Below are positions 1 through 8,189 of a DNA stretch of 64,000 nucleotides, in pieces (position 1 is the first letter of the stretch; every line of letters starts with the position of its first letter). Position numbers and translations under genes: made by a program. The DNA is from Dechloromonas sp. A34 (GTDB lineage: Bacteria; Pseudomonadota; Gammaproteobacteria; Burkholderiales; Rhodocyclaceae), in NCBI RefSeq assembly GCF_026261605.1, contig NZ_CP102486.1, positions 2,604,001 through 2,668,000 on the forward strand, given 5' to 3'. The notes below the pieces were generated by a model that worked only from the letters and a program-made list of their open reading frames with translations, did not search any database and was not told the origin of the DNA.

Positions 1-833
1 TGCGTTCCGATCCGCAGCAGATCGCCCGCGAGGTGCTGATCCCGACCATGGATGGGGCGATGATTCCGCTCGGCCAATTAGCCAAGGTCGTCGTCGCCAA
101 AGGCGCGCCCAGCATCCGCACCGAAAACGCCTTGCTCTCTGCCTACATCTATGTCGACATCCGCGACCGCGACATCGGCAGCTACGTCGCTGACGCCAAG
201 AAAGCGGTTGCCGAACAGGTCAAATTCCCGCCGGGTTACTACGTGACCTGGAGCGGCCAGTTCGAATACATGGAGCGGGCCATCGAGAAGATGAAAATCG
301 TCATCCCGGTCACGTTGCTCTCGATCTTCCTGCTGCTCTATCTCAACTTCAAGCGCATTACCGAGACGCTGATCGTCATGCTTTCGGTTCCTTTCGCGCT
401 GGTTGGCGGCATCTGGTTGATGTGGTGGCTCGGCTATAACCTGTCGGTCGCCGTGGCGGTTGGCTTCATCGCCTTGGCCGGGGTGGCGGCCGAAACCGGT
501 GTCATCATGCTGATCTATCTCGATCATGCCTGGGAGGAACTGAAGGCCAAGCGGCGTGCCGAGGGCCAGGTGCCAAGCCTGACCGATCTTTACGAAGCGA
601 TCATGGAAGGCGCCGTCGAGCGCGTCCGGCCGAAAATGATGACCGTGGTGGCGATCATGGCTGGCCTGCTGCCCATCATGTGGGGTACCGGTACCGGTTC
701 GGAAGTAATGAGCCGGATCGCGGCGCCGATGGTCGGTGGCATGGTCTCGTCGACGGTGCTCACCCTCGCCGTGATTCCGGCGATCTATGCGCTGGTCAAA
801 CAATGGCGCCTGCGCCGGGGTATCGAGGACTGA
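1..833 (+). CDS. cusA: CusA-type heavy-metal RND efflux pump, C-terminal part
   Basis: This is the last 276 or so codons of an inner-membrane RND pump that exports monovalent copper or silver from the periplasm through a tripartite CusCBA complex. The reading frame is open from the window edge, so the gene starts outside. Visible parts are the end of a periplasmic porter domain (ending GYYVTWSGQFEYMERA) and then the C-terminal membrane helices, with the family segments VGFIALAGVAAETGVIM and RPKMMTVVAIMAGLLPIM. The ending AVIPAIYALVKQWRLRRG is typical of HME-RND pumps. The copper genes that follow agree with a Cu/Ag role, but metal specificity cannot be read from this fragment. Confidence 0.93.
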   Translation, partial: RSDPQQIAREVLIPTMDGAMIPLGQLAKVVVAKGAPSIRTENALLSAYIYVDIRDRDIGSYVADAKKAVAEQVKFPPGYYVTWSGQFEYMERAIEKMKIVIPVTLLSIFLLLYLNFKRITETLIVMLSVPFALVGGIWLMWWLGYNLSVAVAVGFIALAGVAAETGVIMLIYLDHAWEELKAKRRAEGQVPSLTDLYEAIMEGAVERVRPKMMTVVAIMAGLLPIMWGTGTGSEVMSRIAAPMVGGMVSSTVLTLAVIPAIYALVKQWRLRRGIED

Positions 834-980
834 ATCGAGCAGTCCATGCGTCTGCTCTGTCCGCTGATCTGCTTCTGCGGCCAGGGCGGGCGTGGCCGAA
901 ACGACGTTATGTTTGTTGCCGCACAGACGTCGATCTGTAGGTCAGCGCAAAGTAGCCTGAACTTGCGCGTGGAGAAGTTC

Positions 981-1184
981 ATGAAAAACTTGCTTGCGAT
1001 CACTGTTGGTATGACGTCTACGTTGCTCATCGACAGCGCGTTGGCGCAGAACGGCAACATGATGAACGGTGGTATGTCGGGCGCTGGCTGGATGGGTGGT
1101 TACGGTTGGGCATGGGGTCCGATCTCGCTTCTGATCGTTGTCATCGGCCTCGTTGTTTGGGTTCTCCAGCGAAAAGGCAAGTGA
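981..1184 (+). CDS. Small membrane protein of the copper cluster
   Basis: A 67-residue protein with an N-terminal signal-like segment ending ALA-Q, a Gly/Met/Trp-rich stretch (MMNGGMSGAGWMGGYG) and one C-terminal membrane helix (LLIVVIGLVVWVLQ) followed by RKGK. The ATG at 981 is chosen because GGAGAAG precedes it at a suitable distance and a good signal segment follows. It sits 147 bp after the CusA-type gene and before a Met-rich periplasmic protein. Short Gly/Met proteins like this are common beside Cu/Ag pumps. The function is unknown; the Met residues could bind copper. Confidence 0.7.
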   Translation: MKNLLAITVGMTSTLLIDSALAQNGNMMNGGMSGAGWMGGYGWAWGPISLLIVVIGLVVWVLQRKGK

Positions 1185-1273
1185 GTGAGATCGAAATATC
1201 TGATCACGCCTTGGCTGCCAGCAGTAGGCAGTACGGAAACATTGATTTACCCACCCTTAAAGGAAAAGCCACC

Positions 1274-1732
1274 ATGAAAATCTCAATACTGCTTGCCGCA
1301 ATCCTTAGTGTTGCCCTGTCTGCACCTATTGCCTCCGCACAGGAAACATCCACGCCCGCCAAGCCGGCGATGGGCATGGACATGGACATGGACAAACAGA
1401 TGCCGCAGATGCAGGGGAACATGAAGAAAATGCAGCAGCAGATGGAAAAAATCCGGGCGACCAGCGACCCGAAGGAGCGCCAGAAGCTGATGCAGGAGCA
1501 CATGCAGACCATGCAGGAAAACATGAAAACAATGCACGGCATGGGCGGCCCGATGATGATGGGCGGCGGTCAGCGTGGCGGAAAAATGATGGCGGACAAG
1601 AAAGGCGGCATGGCGGAAGGCGACATGATGAAGCGCCACGAAATGATGGAAAAACGCATGGACATGATGCAGATGATGATGGACCAAATGATGCAGCACA
1701 ATCAGGCCATCGAGTCGATGCCCGGCAAATGA
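1274..1732 (+). CDS. Methionine-rich periplasmic metal-binding protein
   Basis: A 152-residue protein with a cleavable signal peptide (hydrophobic core SILLAAILSVALSA, then SAQ). The mature chain is exceptionally rich in Met: MGMDMDMDKQMPQMQG, GGPMMMGGG and a C-terminal MMEKRMDMMQMMMDQMM. The composition predicts a largely helical chain full of thioether ligands suited to Cu(I) or Ag(I). The ATG at 1274 follows AGGAAAAG at 1261. It most likely buffers or chaperones metal in the periplasm for the upstream RND pump. No catalytic motif is visible. Confidence 0.75.
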   Translation: MKISILLAAILSVALSAPIASAQETSTPAKPAMGMDMDMDKQMPQMQGNMKKMQQQMEKIRATSDPKERQKLMQEHMQTMQENMKTMHGMGGPMMMGGGQRGGKMMADKKGGMAEGDMMKRHEMMEKRMDMMQMMMDQMMQHNQAIESMPGK

Positions 1733-1773
1733 CGTCGAATCCTCGGTCGGCGTTTTGAACAAGGAGTCAATTC

Positions 1774-2160
1774 ATGTACGGATTCAGTACTCAACTAAAG
1801 GTACCGTTCGATACCGCAATCGCGAAAGTCACCGAAGCCCTTAAAAAGGAGGGATTCGGCGTACTAACCGATATCGATGTCAAAGCGACGCTGAAAGCCA
1901 AGCTCGATATCGAACACCGGCCGTATCGCATACTTGGCGCATGCAACCCGCCGCTGGCACACCGCGCGATCGAGGCTGACCCCGACATTGGCTTGTTGCT
2001 ACCATGCAACGTGGTCGTGCGCGAAGAAGTCGATGGCGCCATAACCGTCGCGTTCATGGATCCCGAGATCGTTTTGCGGTTGGTCGACAACCCGGCAGTG
2101 CATGCGCTTGGCACGGAAGTTCGGGCCCTTCTGCAACGGGTCTGCACGAGCCTCAAGTAA
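1774..2160 (+). CDS. DUF302 family protein
   Basis: A 128-residue soluble protein matching the DUF302 fold along its length: an N-terminal [24 protein letters not shown], the central [13 protein letters not shown], then LLLPCNVVV and a C-terminal helical part. There is no signal peptide. The preceding AAGGAGT supports the ATG at 1774. DUF302 proteins often lie beside metal-efflux and sulfur genes. The two conserved Cys (ACNP and PCNVVV) could bind metal or persulfide, but the biochemical role is not known. Confidence 0.85.
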   Translation: MYGFSTQLKVPFDTAIAKVTEALKKEGFGVLTDIDVKATLKAKLDIEHRPYRILGACNPPLAHRAIEADPDIGLLLPCNVVVREEVDGAITVAFMDPEIVLRLVDNPAVHALGTEVRALLQRVCTSLK

Positions 2161-2262
2161 TGGTGCGTGCCGGCCTCTGGTCGGCGCTCGCCTTTGTTTT
2201 GAATCTGGTGTGGAAATCGCACAGGTCAGGCTGTACACGATCTGGATGCGGCAGCGAGTGAT
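2161..2262 (+). pseudogene. Remnant of a small membrane-protein gene (copy of 16.65 kb)
   Basis: About 90 bp here align, with a one-base gap, to the start of the membrane-protein gene at 16652. The peptide GLWSALAFVLNLVW and then, one frame over, IAQVRLYTIW match GLWSVLAFALNLLWEIAQIRLYTIW of the other copy. The rest of the gene is absent and the sequence runs into the leader of the AcfC-like gene. I read it as a truncated duplicate left by rearrangement of the metal island. Confidence 0.6.
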
Positions 2263-2363
2263 AGCCAGGATGATTCAAGAGGCACGCAAGGGACTGAGCG
2301 CTTCGGCCGAACTTGCTTGCTGGATTGCGGGCCAATCCCCGGATTCTCACGGAAGGAAATTCG

Positions 2364-3194
2364 ATGAAAACCAGTGTTGGAAGTTGCGACCGCTTGATCC
2401 ACAGTCTGATTATGGCGGCAACATTTTCCCTTCTGTTAGCCGGATTCGGCACGCTTCAGGCCGCCGCTGAAACGAGCGGTGGGCTACGCGTCTATGGCCC
2501 TGGAGGCCCCGCACCGGCAATGAAGGAGGCAGCAAAGGCATTTGAACAGAAAACCGGAACACCCGTTGCTGTAACGGCCGGGCCTACTCCGGAGTGGATC
2601 GAACAGGCGAAAAACGATGCGGATTTGATCTACAGCGGGTCAGAAACCATGATGACCGACTTCGCCCAAGCGATGGAGGCTAAATTCGATGAGACCCGCG
2701 TTGAGCCACTCTATCTGCGTCCTCTTTCGATCCTGGTGCGCCCCGGAAACCCGACGGGCATCAAAGGATTGCGTGATTTGTTTCGTCCTGGCCATCGCGT
2801 CATCGTCGTGAATGGAGCGGGTCAGAATGGCGTATGGGAGGATGCAGCCGGTCGTCAGGGGGATATTGAGTCCGTGCGCGCACTGCGTAAGAACATCGTG
2901 AAATACGCCAAAAACAGCGCTTTGGCCAAACAAGCCTGGATCGAAGACCCGTCATTGGACGCTTGGCTCATCTGGAATATCTGGCAGGTGGCCAACCCTG
3001 CCTTGGCCGATGTCGTACCCGTTGAAAAGGAATATGTAATCTACCGGGATACCGGCATCGTCGTTACCAAGAAGGGGGATCAAAGCCCGGCGGCGCAGCA
3101 GTTCATGCTCTTTTTGAAATCTCCGGACGGCGCAGCGATATTCCAGAAATGGGGTTGGATGACAAGCGCAAACAAGCGGGTGTCCCAAAAATAG
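2364..3194 (+). CDS. AcfC-like periplasmic substrate-binding protein
   Basis: A 276-residue exported binding protein of the ModA/AcfC type. A signal peptide (LIMAATFSLLLAGFGTLQAAA) precedes GLRVYGPGGPAPAMKEAAK, and the family segments TAGPTPEWIEQAKNDADLIYSGSE and MTDF follow. The C-terminal part (DTGIVVTKKG, AQQFMLFLKSPDGAAIFQKWGW) is characteristic of solute-binding lobes. GGAAGGAAA precedes the ATG at 2364. No ABC permease or ATPase is adjacent, so it may act alone or with a distant transporter. AcfC-like proteins have been linked to oxyanion binding; the ligand here is unknown. Confidence 0.85.
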   Translation: MKTSVGSCDRLIHSLIMAATFSLLLAGFGTLQAAAETSGGLRVYGPGGPAPAMKEAAKAFEQKTGTPVAVTAGPTPEWIEQAKNDADLIYSGSETMMTDFAQAMEAKFDETRVEPLYLRPLSILVRPGNPTGIKGLRDLFRPGHRVIVVNGAGQNGVWEDAAGRQGDIESVRALRKNIVKYAKNSALAKQAWIEDPSLDAWLIWNIWQVANPALADVVPVEKEYVIYRDTGIVVTKKGDQSPAAQQFMLFLKSPDGAAIFQKWGWMTSANKRVSQK

Positions 3195-3284
3195 CTTAAG
3201 GAAATGCCGGCCAGATCGGCGCCGCTGCACACAGGCCGTTGGCTGATTTTGGGCATGCGCTGCCTGACGCAGCAATTGATTCAC

Positions 3285-3310
3285 CACTCTGTTCCCTGGC
3301 GAACAGAGTG
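3285..3310. repeat. Perfect 10-bp inverted repeat, 6-nt loop
   Basis: CACTCTGTTC and GAACAGAGTG are exact reverse complements separated by CCTGGC. The hairpin lies between the AcfC-like gene and the Cys-rich copper protein. No T-run follows, so a simple rho-independent terminator is unlikely; an operator or an mRNA hairpin in the leader of the next gene is possible. Confidence 0.6.
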
Positions 3311-3369
3311 TTCGCGGCAGGGTGATGAAAATGAGGGTGGCGAATATCCGTCACTACCCGGGAGAACCC

Positions 3370-3699
3370 ATGATGCGTCCAACGGAAACCGAATGCCTTA
3401 GCGCTTGCAATGCGTGTGCGGCGGCCTGCCTTCAGTGTGCATCTGCCTGTCTTCAGGAGGACGATCCAAAATCGATGGCACAGTGCATCGCACGGGATAT
3501 GGAATGCGCTGATGTTTGCCGACTGGCCGCAGCGTCAATCGCACGCGGCGACCAGAATATGCAGGCGGTGTGTTCGCTTTGTGCGGACGTCTGCGACGCC
3601 TGCAGAACGGAATGTGCGAAGCACACGATGGACCACTGCCAACACTGTGCCGAGTCCTGCCAGCGCTGCGCCGACGCTTGTCGTAGCATGGCTCAATAG
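3370..3699 (+). CDS. Cys-rich four-helix-bundle copper storage protein (Csp-like, DUF326)
   Basis: A 109-residue protein with regularly spaced Cys along amphipathic helices (CLSACNACAAACLQCASACLQ, then CADVC, CSLCADVCDACRTEC, CQHCAESCQRCADAC). This is the hallmark of the Csp/DUF326 four-helix bundle that stores many Cu(I) ions in its core. No signal peptide is seen from the ATG at 3370, which suggests a cytosolic Csp3-like form; an in-frame ATG at 3322 would add 16 residues but no clear export signal. GGAGA lies just upstream. It is followed by a DUF305 protein in the same direction. Confidence 0.88.
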   Translation: MMRPTETECLSACNACAAACLQCASACLQEDDPKSMAQCIARDMECADVCRLAAASIARGDQNMQAVCSLCADVCDACRTECAKHTMDHCQHCAESCQRCADACRSMAQ

Positions 3700-3728
3700 C
3701 TCCCCGACGCACACCAAAGGAAAAACCA

Positions 3729-4130
3729 ATGAAACGCGAAACATGCAAATCGATCAGGGCATTATGTCTTGCTCCCGTCACTGCGCTTTATCTTGTGTCA
3801 GCTTCAGCACAGGCGCAAACCGCTCCAGCAGTTCCTCCTTCTGCCGGCATGCACCAGGAACACATGCAGAAAGGCATGGGTGGGTCGGCTGATATGAAGC
3901 AGTCGATGATGACGGGAATGGACAGCATGCAGAAGATGCCGATGTCCGGCGACACCGACAAGGATTTCGCGATGATGATGAAAATCCATCATCAGCAAGC
4001 CGTGGACATGGCGCAAATGGAACTGGCGCACGGCAAATCACCGGCGATGAAGGCAATGGCCAAGCAGATCATCGCGGCGCAGAAAAAGGAGATCGCCAAG
4101 TTCGATCAGTGGCTCGCCAAGCAGAAGTGA
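3729..4130 (+). CDS. DUF305 family periplasmic copper-binding protein
   Basis: A 133-residue protein with a signal peptide (ALCLAPVTALYLVSASAQAQ). The mature part carries Met/His motifs (GMHQEHMQKGMGG, MMTGMDSMQKMPM) and the DUF305 core DKDFAMMMKIHHQQAVDMAQMELAHGKS. The HH and adjacent Met/His residues are the likely metal ligands. It follows the Csp-like gene by 29 bp with AAAGGA upstream, so the two are probably co-transcribed. DUF305 members such as cyanobacterial CopM bind copper in the periplasm; a copper-buffering role is inferred here. Confidence 0.85.
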   Translation: MKRETCKSIRALCLAPVTALYLVSASAQAQTAPAVPPSAGMHQEHMQKGMGGSADMKQSMMTGMDSMQKMPMSGDTDKDFAMMMKIHHQQAVDMAQMELAHGKSPAMKAMAKQIIAAQKKEIAKFDQWLAKQK

Positions 4131-4201
4131 CTTCGCCAGCGGCGGGATACCATGCGCCGCATTGCCTCGAAACACGAAGTGCCAACCAAGGCCTGTCTAC
4201 C

Positions 4202-5905
4202 GTGAGTAACAGCAAAGGTCCTGCTGTAAAAGAGAGTCCCCTGGCGGGCAAGCCGGCCGCGCCGGCAATGCTGGTCGACGTACCCGGTCTGGTTACGGCC
4301 TACTACACGGGCGTGCCTGATTATTCAGTGGCGGAGCAGCGGGTTGCCTTCGGCACTTCGGGGCATCGCGGTTCCGCCTTTGAAAACACCTTCAATCAAT
4401 GGCATGTTCTGACCATCAGTCAGGCGATTTGTGATTACCGCAAGCGGCAGGGCATCGGTGGCCCGCTGTTCCTCGGCATTGACACGCACGCGCTGTCCGT
4501 GCCGGCTCGGGCCAGCGCACTCGAAGTGCTGGCGGCCAACGGCGTAGACGTGATGCTTGCGGAACACGACGAATACACGCCAACGCCCGCTGTTTCGCAC
4601 GCCATACTGAGCTGTAACCGCGGGCGCAGCGCCGGCTTTGCCGATGGCATCGTCATCACGCCGTCGCACAATCCGCCCGATAGTGGCGGCTTCAAGTACA
4701 ACCCGCCGAACGGCGGGCCGGCCAATGCCGACGTGACCGGCTGGGTCGAAGCGCGGGCCAATGAGTTTTTGAAAAACGGCTTGCAGGGCGTGCAAAGAAT
4801 TCCTTACGCGACCGCCCTGCGCGCCAGCACCACCCACCGCCACGACTTTCTCAACGCGTACGTCAGCGACCTCGGCAAGGTGCTCGATATGGAGGCGATT
4901 CGTGGCGCCAAAATTCGCATGGCTGTCGATCCGCTCGGCGGCGCGGGCGTCCACTACTGGCCTGCTATTGCCGAGCGCTACGGCCTCGATCTGACCGTGG
5001 TGAACACGGAAATCGATCCGACGTTTCGTTTCATGACGCTTGATCGGGACGGCCGGATTCGCATGGATCCGTCCTCGTCTTACGCCATGCGGAATCTGGC
5101 GGGCTTGAAGGACCGCTTCGACATTGCCTTCGCCTGCGATCCCGACCATGACCGGCACGGCATCGTTACCCGCAGCGCGGGATTGCTCCCGCCAAATCAC
5201 TATCTTGCCGTTGCCATCGACTACCTGTTCCAGAATCGGCCAAAGTGGGGCAGGCATGCCGCAGTGGGCAAGACCGTGGTGAGCACCGGAATGATCGATC
5301 GCGTGGTCAGCAGGCTCGGCCGGAAGCTTTACGAGGTGCCGGTCGGCTTCAAGTGGTTCGTCGATGGCCTGTTTGACGGCTCGCTCGGTTTCGGCGGCGA
5401 AGAGAGCGCCGGCGCAACTTTCCTGCGCCTCGATGGCGCTGTGTGGACGACCGACAAGGACGGCATCGTTCCGGCGCTGCTCTCCGCGGAAATCACTGCG
5501 CGGCTGAGCCGCGATCCCGGCGAGATCTACCGCCAACTGACGCGCGAGTTCGGCGAGTGTCTCGCCGACCTGGTCGATGCAGCCGCCACCCCGGAACAAA
5601 AACGCTTGCTGTCGCGACTTTCGCCGCAACAGGTAAGCAGCAAGGAACTGGGTGGTGAACCGATCTTGAGCATACTCAGCCGCGCACCCGGCAATGACGC
5701 GCCGATCGGTGGCTTGAAAGTGATTGCCGAGAATGGCTGGTTCGCCGCGCGTCCATCCGGCACGGAGAATATTTACAAGATTTATGCCGAGAGCTTTCGC
5801 GGCGAACAACATCTGCGCCGCATCGCAGAGGAAGCGCAGTCGATTGTCGATACGGCTTTGGCCGCGGGTGCTCAGGCCGGCGATGCCGCGATGGAAGGTA
5901 CATGA
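4202..5905 (+). CDS. pgm: Phosphoglucomutase (alpha-D-glucose-specific)
   Basis: A 567-residue cytosolic enzyme interconverting glucose 1-phosphate and glucose 6-phosphate. The phosphoserine loop is clear (GIVITPSHNPPDSGGFKYN), as are the N-terminal FGTSGHRGS, the Mg-binding loop DPDHDRHG, the sugar-binding GGEESAG and the C-terminal phosphate-binding RPSGTENIYKIYAES. GTG at 4202 is taken as the start because the Pgm-like sequence begins just after it; the frame is open upstream to 4109, overlapping the DUF305 gene. It forms a small sugar module with the glucanase-like gene that follows, inside a metal-resistance island. Confidence 0.93.
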   Translation: MSNSKGPAVKESPLAGKPAAPAMLVDVPGLVTAYYTGVPDYSVAEQRVAFGTSGHRGSAFENTFNQWHVLTISQAICDYRKRQGIGGPLFLGIDTHALSVPARASALEVLAANGVDVMLAEHDEYTPTPAVSHAILSCNRGRSAGFADGIVITPSHNPPDSGGFKYNPPNGGPANADVTGWVEARANEFLKNGLQGVQRIPYATALRASTTHRHDFLNAYVSDLGKVLDMEAIRGAKIRMAVDPLGGAGVHYWPAIAERYGLDLTVVNTEIDPTFRFMTLDRDGRIRMDPSSSYAMRNLAGLKDRFDIAFACDPDHDRHGIVTRSAGLLPPNHYLAVAIDYLFQNRPKWGRHAAVGKTVVSTGMIDRVVSRLGRKLYEVPVGFKWFVDGLFDGSLGFGGEESAGATFLRLDGAVWTTDKDGIVPALLSAEITARLSRDPGEIYRQLTREFGECLADLVDAAATPEQKRLLSRLSPQQVSSKELGGEPILSILSRAPGNDAPIGGLKVIAENGWFAARPSGTENIYKIYAESFRGEQHLRRIAEEAQSIVDTALAAGAQAGDAAMEGT

Positions 5906-5962
5906 GCATGACAACAGGTAGCCCGCCACTGACGCAACCTGCGCCGTAGCCGCGACGAAAAT

Positions 5963-7258
5963 GTGCCTGTTGTGAAAACCGATGCCGATCCGGAAAAACT
6001 GCAACGCGAAACATTCGGCTATTTCTTGCATGAAACGAATCCCGCCAACGGTCTCGTGATCGACAAGACCGCGGCGGATTGGCCGGCGAGCATTGCCGCG
6101 ACCGGCCTGGCGTTAGCCTGCTATCCGGTCAGTGTCGAACGCGGATTCATGCCGCGCGCGGCGGCGGTGGAACGTACGTTGAATACGCTGCGTTTTTTCT
6201 GGAACAGCCCGCAAGGCCCCGAACCCGATGCCACCGGCTATAAGGGGTTTTACTATCATTTTCTCGACATGCAGAGCGGGCGGCGCGCTTGGCAATGCGA
6301 GCTGTCAACGGTAGATAGTGCTTTCCTGCTGGCCGGTGCGTTGACGGCAGGAATGTATTTTTCCGCCGCTACGCCGGACGAACATGAAATCCGCACGCTT
6401 GCCGACGCGCTCTACCGCCGCGCCGACTGGCCGTGGGCGCAAAACCAGGGGGCAACGGTGACGCACGGCTGGAAGCCGGAAAGCGGCTTCCTCGACTACC
6501 GATGGGAAGGCTACGACGAGGCCTTGCTGCTGTATATCCTGGGGCTGGGCTCGCCGACGCATCCGCTGTCCGGGCAGAGCTACACGGCGTGGGCCGCGAC
6601 GTACCGGTGGGAACACGCTTACGGTCAGGACTATCTTTACGCTGGGCCATTGTTCACGCACCAGCTCTCGCATGTCTGGATCGACTTTCGCTGCATTCAG
6701 GACGCCTTCATGCGCGATAAGGGCATCGACTATTTCGAGAACAGCCGCCGTGCAACTTATGTGCAACAACAGTACGCGGTCGATAACCCGTTCAAGTTCG
6801 AGGGTTATGGCCGTCATTGCTGGGGAATCACCGCCAGCGAGGGGCCCGGCCCGGGCGCCGGCGAAATGAAGGGCATTGAGCGCCAATTCTTCGATTACGT
6901 GGGGCGCGGCGTGCCATACGGCCCCGACGACGGCACACTCGCGCCGTGGGCCGTGGTGGCGTCGCTGCCCTTCGCGCCAGAAATCGTGCTGCCCGCGCTT
7001 CAATATTGCATTCATCAGGCCAAGCTGACTCAGTTCAACGCCTACGGCTTCAAAGCATCGTTCAACCCCTCGCACCCGGGGAATCCTGGCAATCCTTATG
7101 GCTGGTGGGTCTCGCCGTGGCATTACGGGCTCAATCAAGGGCCGATCGTCCTGATGATCGAAAATTATCGTAGCGGCTTGTTGTGGCAACTCACGCGAAA
7201 TTGCCCGTACATCGCCGGCGGCTTGCGGTGCGCAGGTTTCACGGGGGCTTGGCTGTGA
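5963..7258 (+). CDS. Glycoamylase-domain protein (beta-glucanase-like)
   Basis: A 431-residue protein of the glycoamylase type (PF10091; related to GH144 beta-1,2-glucanases). It starts LQRETFGYFLHETNPANGLVIDK and has the (alpha/alpha)6-barrel segments GLALACYPVSVERGF, LSTVDSAFLLAGAL, WGITASEGPG and PWAVVASLPFAPEIVLPAL. No signal peptide is evident, so it may act in the cytosol. The start is GTG at 5963; the ATG at 5961 is out of frame. It probably hydrolyses a storage or osmoregulated glucan whose product feeds the adjacent phosphoglucomutase. The exact linkage specificity is unknown. Confidence 0.8.
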   Translation: MPVVKTDADPEKLQRETFGYFLHETNPANGLVIDKTAADWPASIAATGLALACYPVSVERGFMPRAAAVERTLNTLRFFWNSPQGPEPDATGYKGFYYHFLDMQSGRRAWQCELSTVDSAFLLAGALTAGMYFSAATPDEHEIRTLADALYRRADWPWAQNQGATVTHGWKPESGFLDYRWEGYDEALLLYILGLGSPTHPLSGQSYTAWAATYRWEHAYGQDYLYAGPLFTHQLSHVWIDFRCIQDAFMRDKGIDYFENSRRATYVQQQYAVDNPFKFEGYGRHCWGITASEGPGPGAGEMKGIERQFFDYVGRGVPYGPDDGTLAPWAVVASLPFAPEIVLPALQYCIHQAKLTQFNAYGFKASFNPSHPGNPGNPYGWWVSPWHYGLNQGPIVLMIENYRSGLLWQLTRNCPYIAGGLRCAGFTGAWL

Positions 7259-7343
7259 AGGGTGCGGTGACGCCGTCGATCGTTCCCGCTGGACGTCATC
7301 AGGGCGCAACCCGATCTGCGGGACTGACAGTCGTTTTTGGTTG

Positions 7344-7370
7344 TGTGCCCTGGGGCACAGACTGTTTTTT
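7344..7370 (+). terminator. Rho-independent terminator after the glucanase gene
   Basis: A stem TGTGCC / GGCACA with a CTGG loop is followed by GACT and a GTTTTTT run. It lies 86 bp after the glycoamylase-type gene and before lemA. The remaining bases of 7259-7556 hold no convincing gene. Confidence 0.6.
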
Positions 7371-7556
7371 GACGGCAGGCTACAAGTTCCAGACGGAATA
7401 CAAATCGGCGGCGGGTTAGCGGCCAGCCTGCACGAGGTGTTCGTTTGCAACGACGGAAACGCGGCAACGCTCTCCTGAACTGCCGGCACCATTTCAAGAC
7501 TTGAACGGCGGTTGTGCAGGTTCCGGGATCAACCCGCTAATTTTTGGAGAGATCCC

Positions 7557-8189
7557 ATGCGCAAATTATGGCCAATTCTGGCTACGTTGATTACGTTAAG
7601 CCTCGCCGGCTGCGGCTACAACACATTGCAGGGCAACGACGAGCAAATCAAGGCAAGTTGGTCCGAAGTTGTGAACCAATACCAGCGCCGTGCCGATCTA
7701 GTACCCAACCTTGTGAATACCGTAAAGGGCTTCGCTGCGCACGAAAAGGACGTCTTGCTTGGTGTCACCAACGCCCGCGCCAAAGTCGGCGGGATTCAGC
7801 CGAGCCCGGAACTCATCAACAACCCTGAGGCATTTGCTAAATTCCAGGCCGCCCAGGGAGAGCTGTCTAGCGCCCTCTCCAGGTTGCTGGTGGTGTCCGA
7901 GAACTATCCGCAGCTGAAGGCCGACGCCAGCTTCCGCGACCTGCAGGCGCAACTGGAAGGCACCGAAAACCGCATCACAGTGGCGCGCAACCGCTACATC
8001 CAGTCGGTACAGGTGTTCAACGTGACGGTGCGCTCCTTCCCCTCCAATCTGACCGCGATGGCGTTCGGATACAAAGCGAAGCCCAACTTCGCGGTGGAAA
8101 ATGAAAAGGAAATCGCCAAACCGCCCAGCGTAGATTTCGCACCGGCGCCGGGCAAACCCCCGGGCGCGCCTCAAGGAGCCGCCAAGTGA
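7557..8189 (+). CDS. lemA: LemA family lipoprotein
   Basis: A 210-residue LemA protein. It has a lipoprotein-type signal (LITLSLAGCGYNTLQ) and the family core QIKASWSEVVNQYQRRADLVPNLVNTVKG, a long helical region and ENRITVARNRYIQSVQVFNVTVRSFP. GGAGAG precedes the ATG at 7557. LemA proteins usually accompany TPM-domain proteins, as here, where the next gene starts inside the lemA stop. The role is not well defined; a part in envelope homeostasis is assumed. Confidence 0.93.
   Translation: MRKLWPILATLITLSLAGCGYNTLQGNDEQIKASWSEVVNQYQRRADLVPNLVNTVKGFAAHEKDVLLGVTNARAKVGGIQPSPELINNPEAFAKFQAAQGELSSALSRLLVVSENYPQLKADASFRDLQAQLEGTENRITVARNRYIQSVQVFNVTVRSFPSNLTAMAFGYKAKPNFAVENEKEIAKPPSVDFAPAPGKPPGAPQGAAK

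Noticed and set aside
4325..6031. Long minus-strand frame opposite phosphoglucomutase
   Set aside because: It is a shadow of a clearly recognised gene in high-GC DNA.
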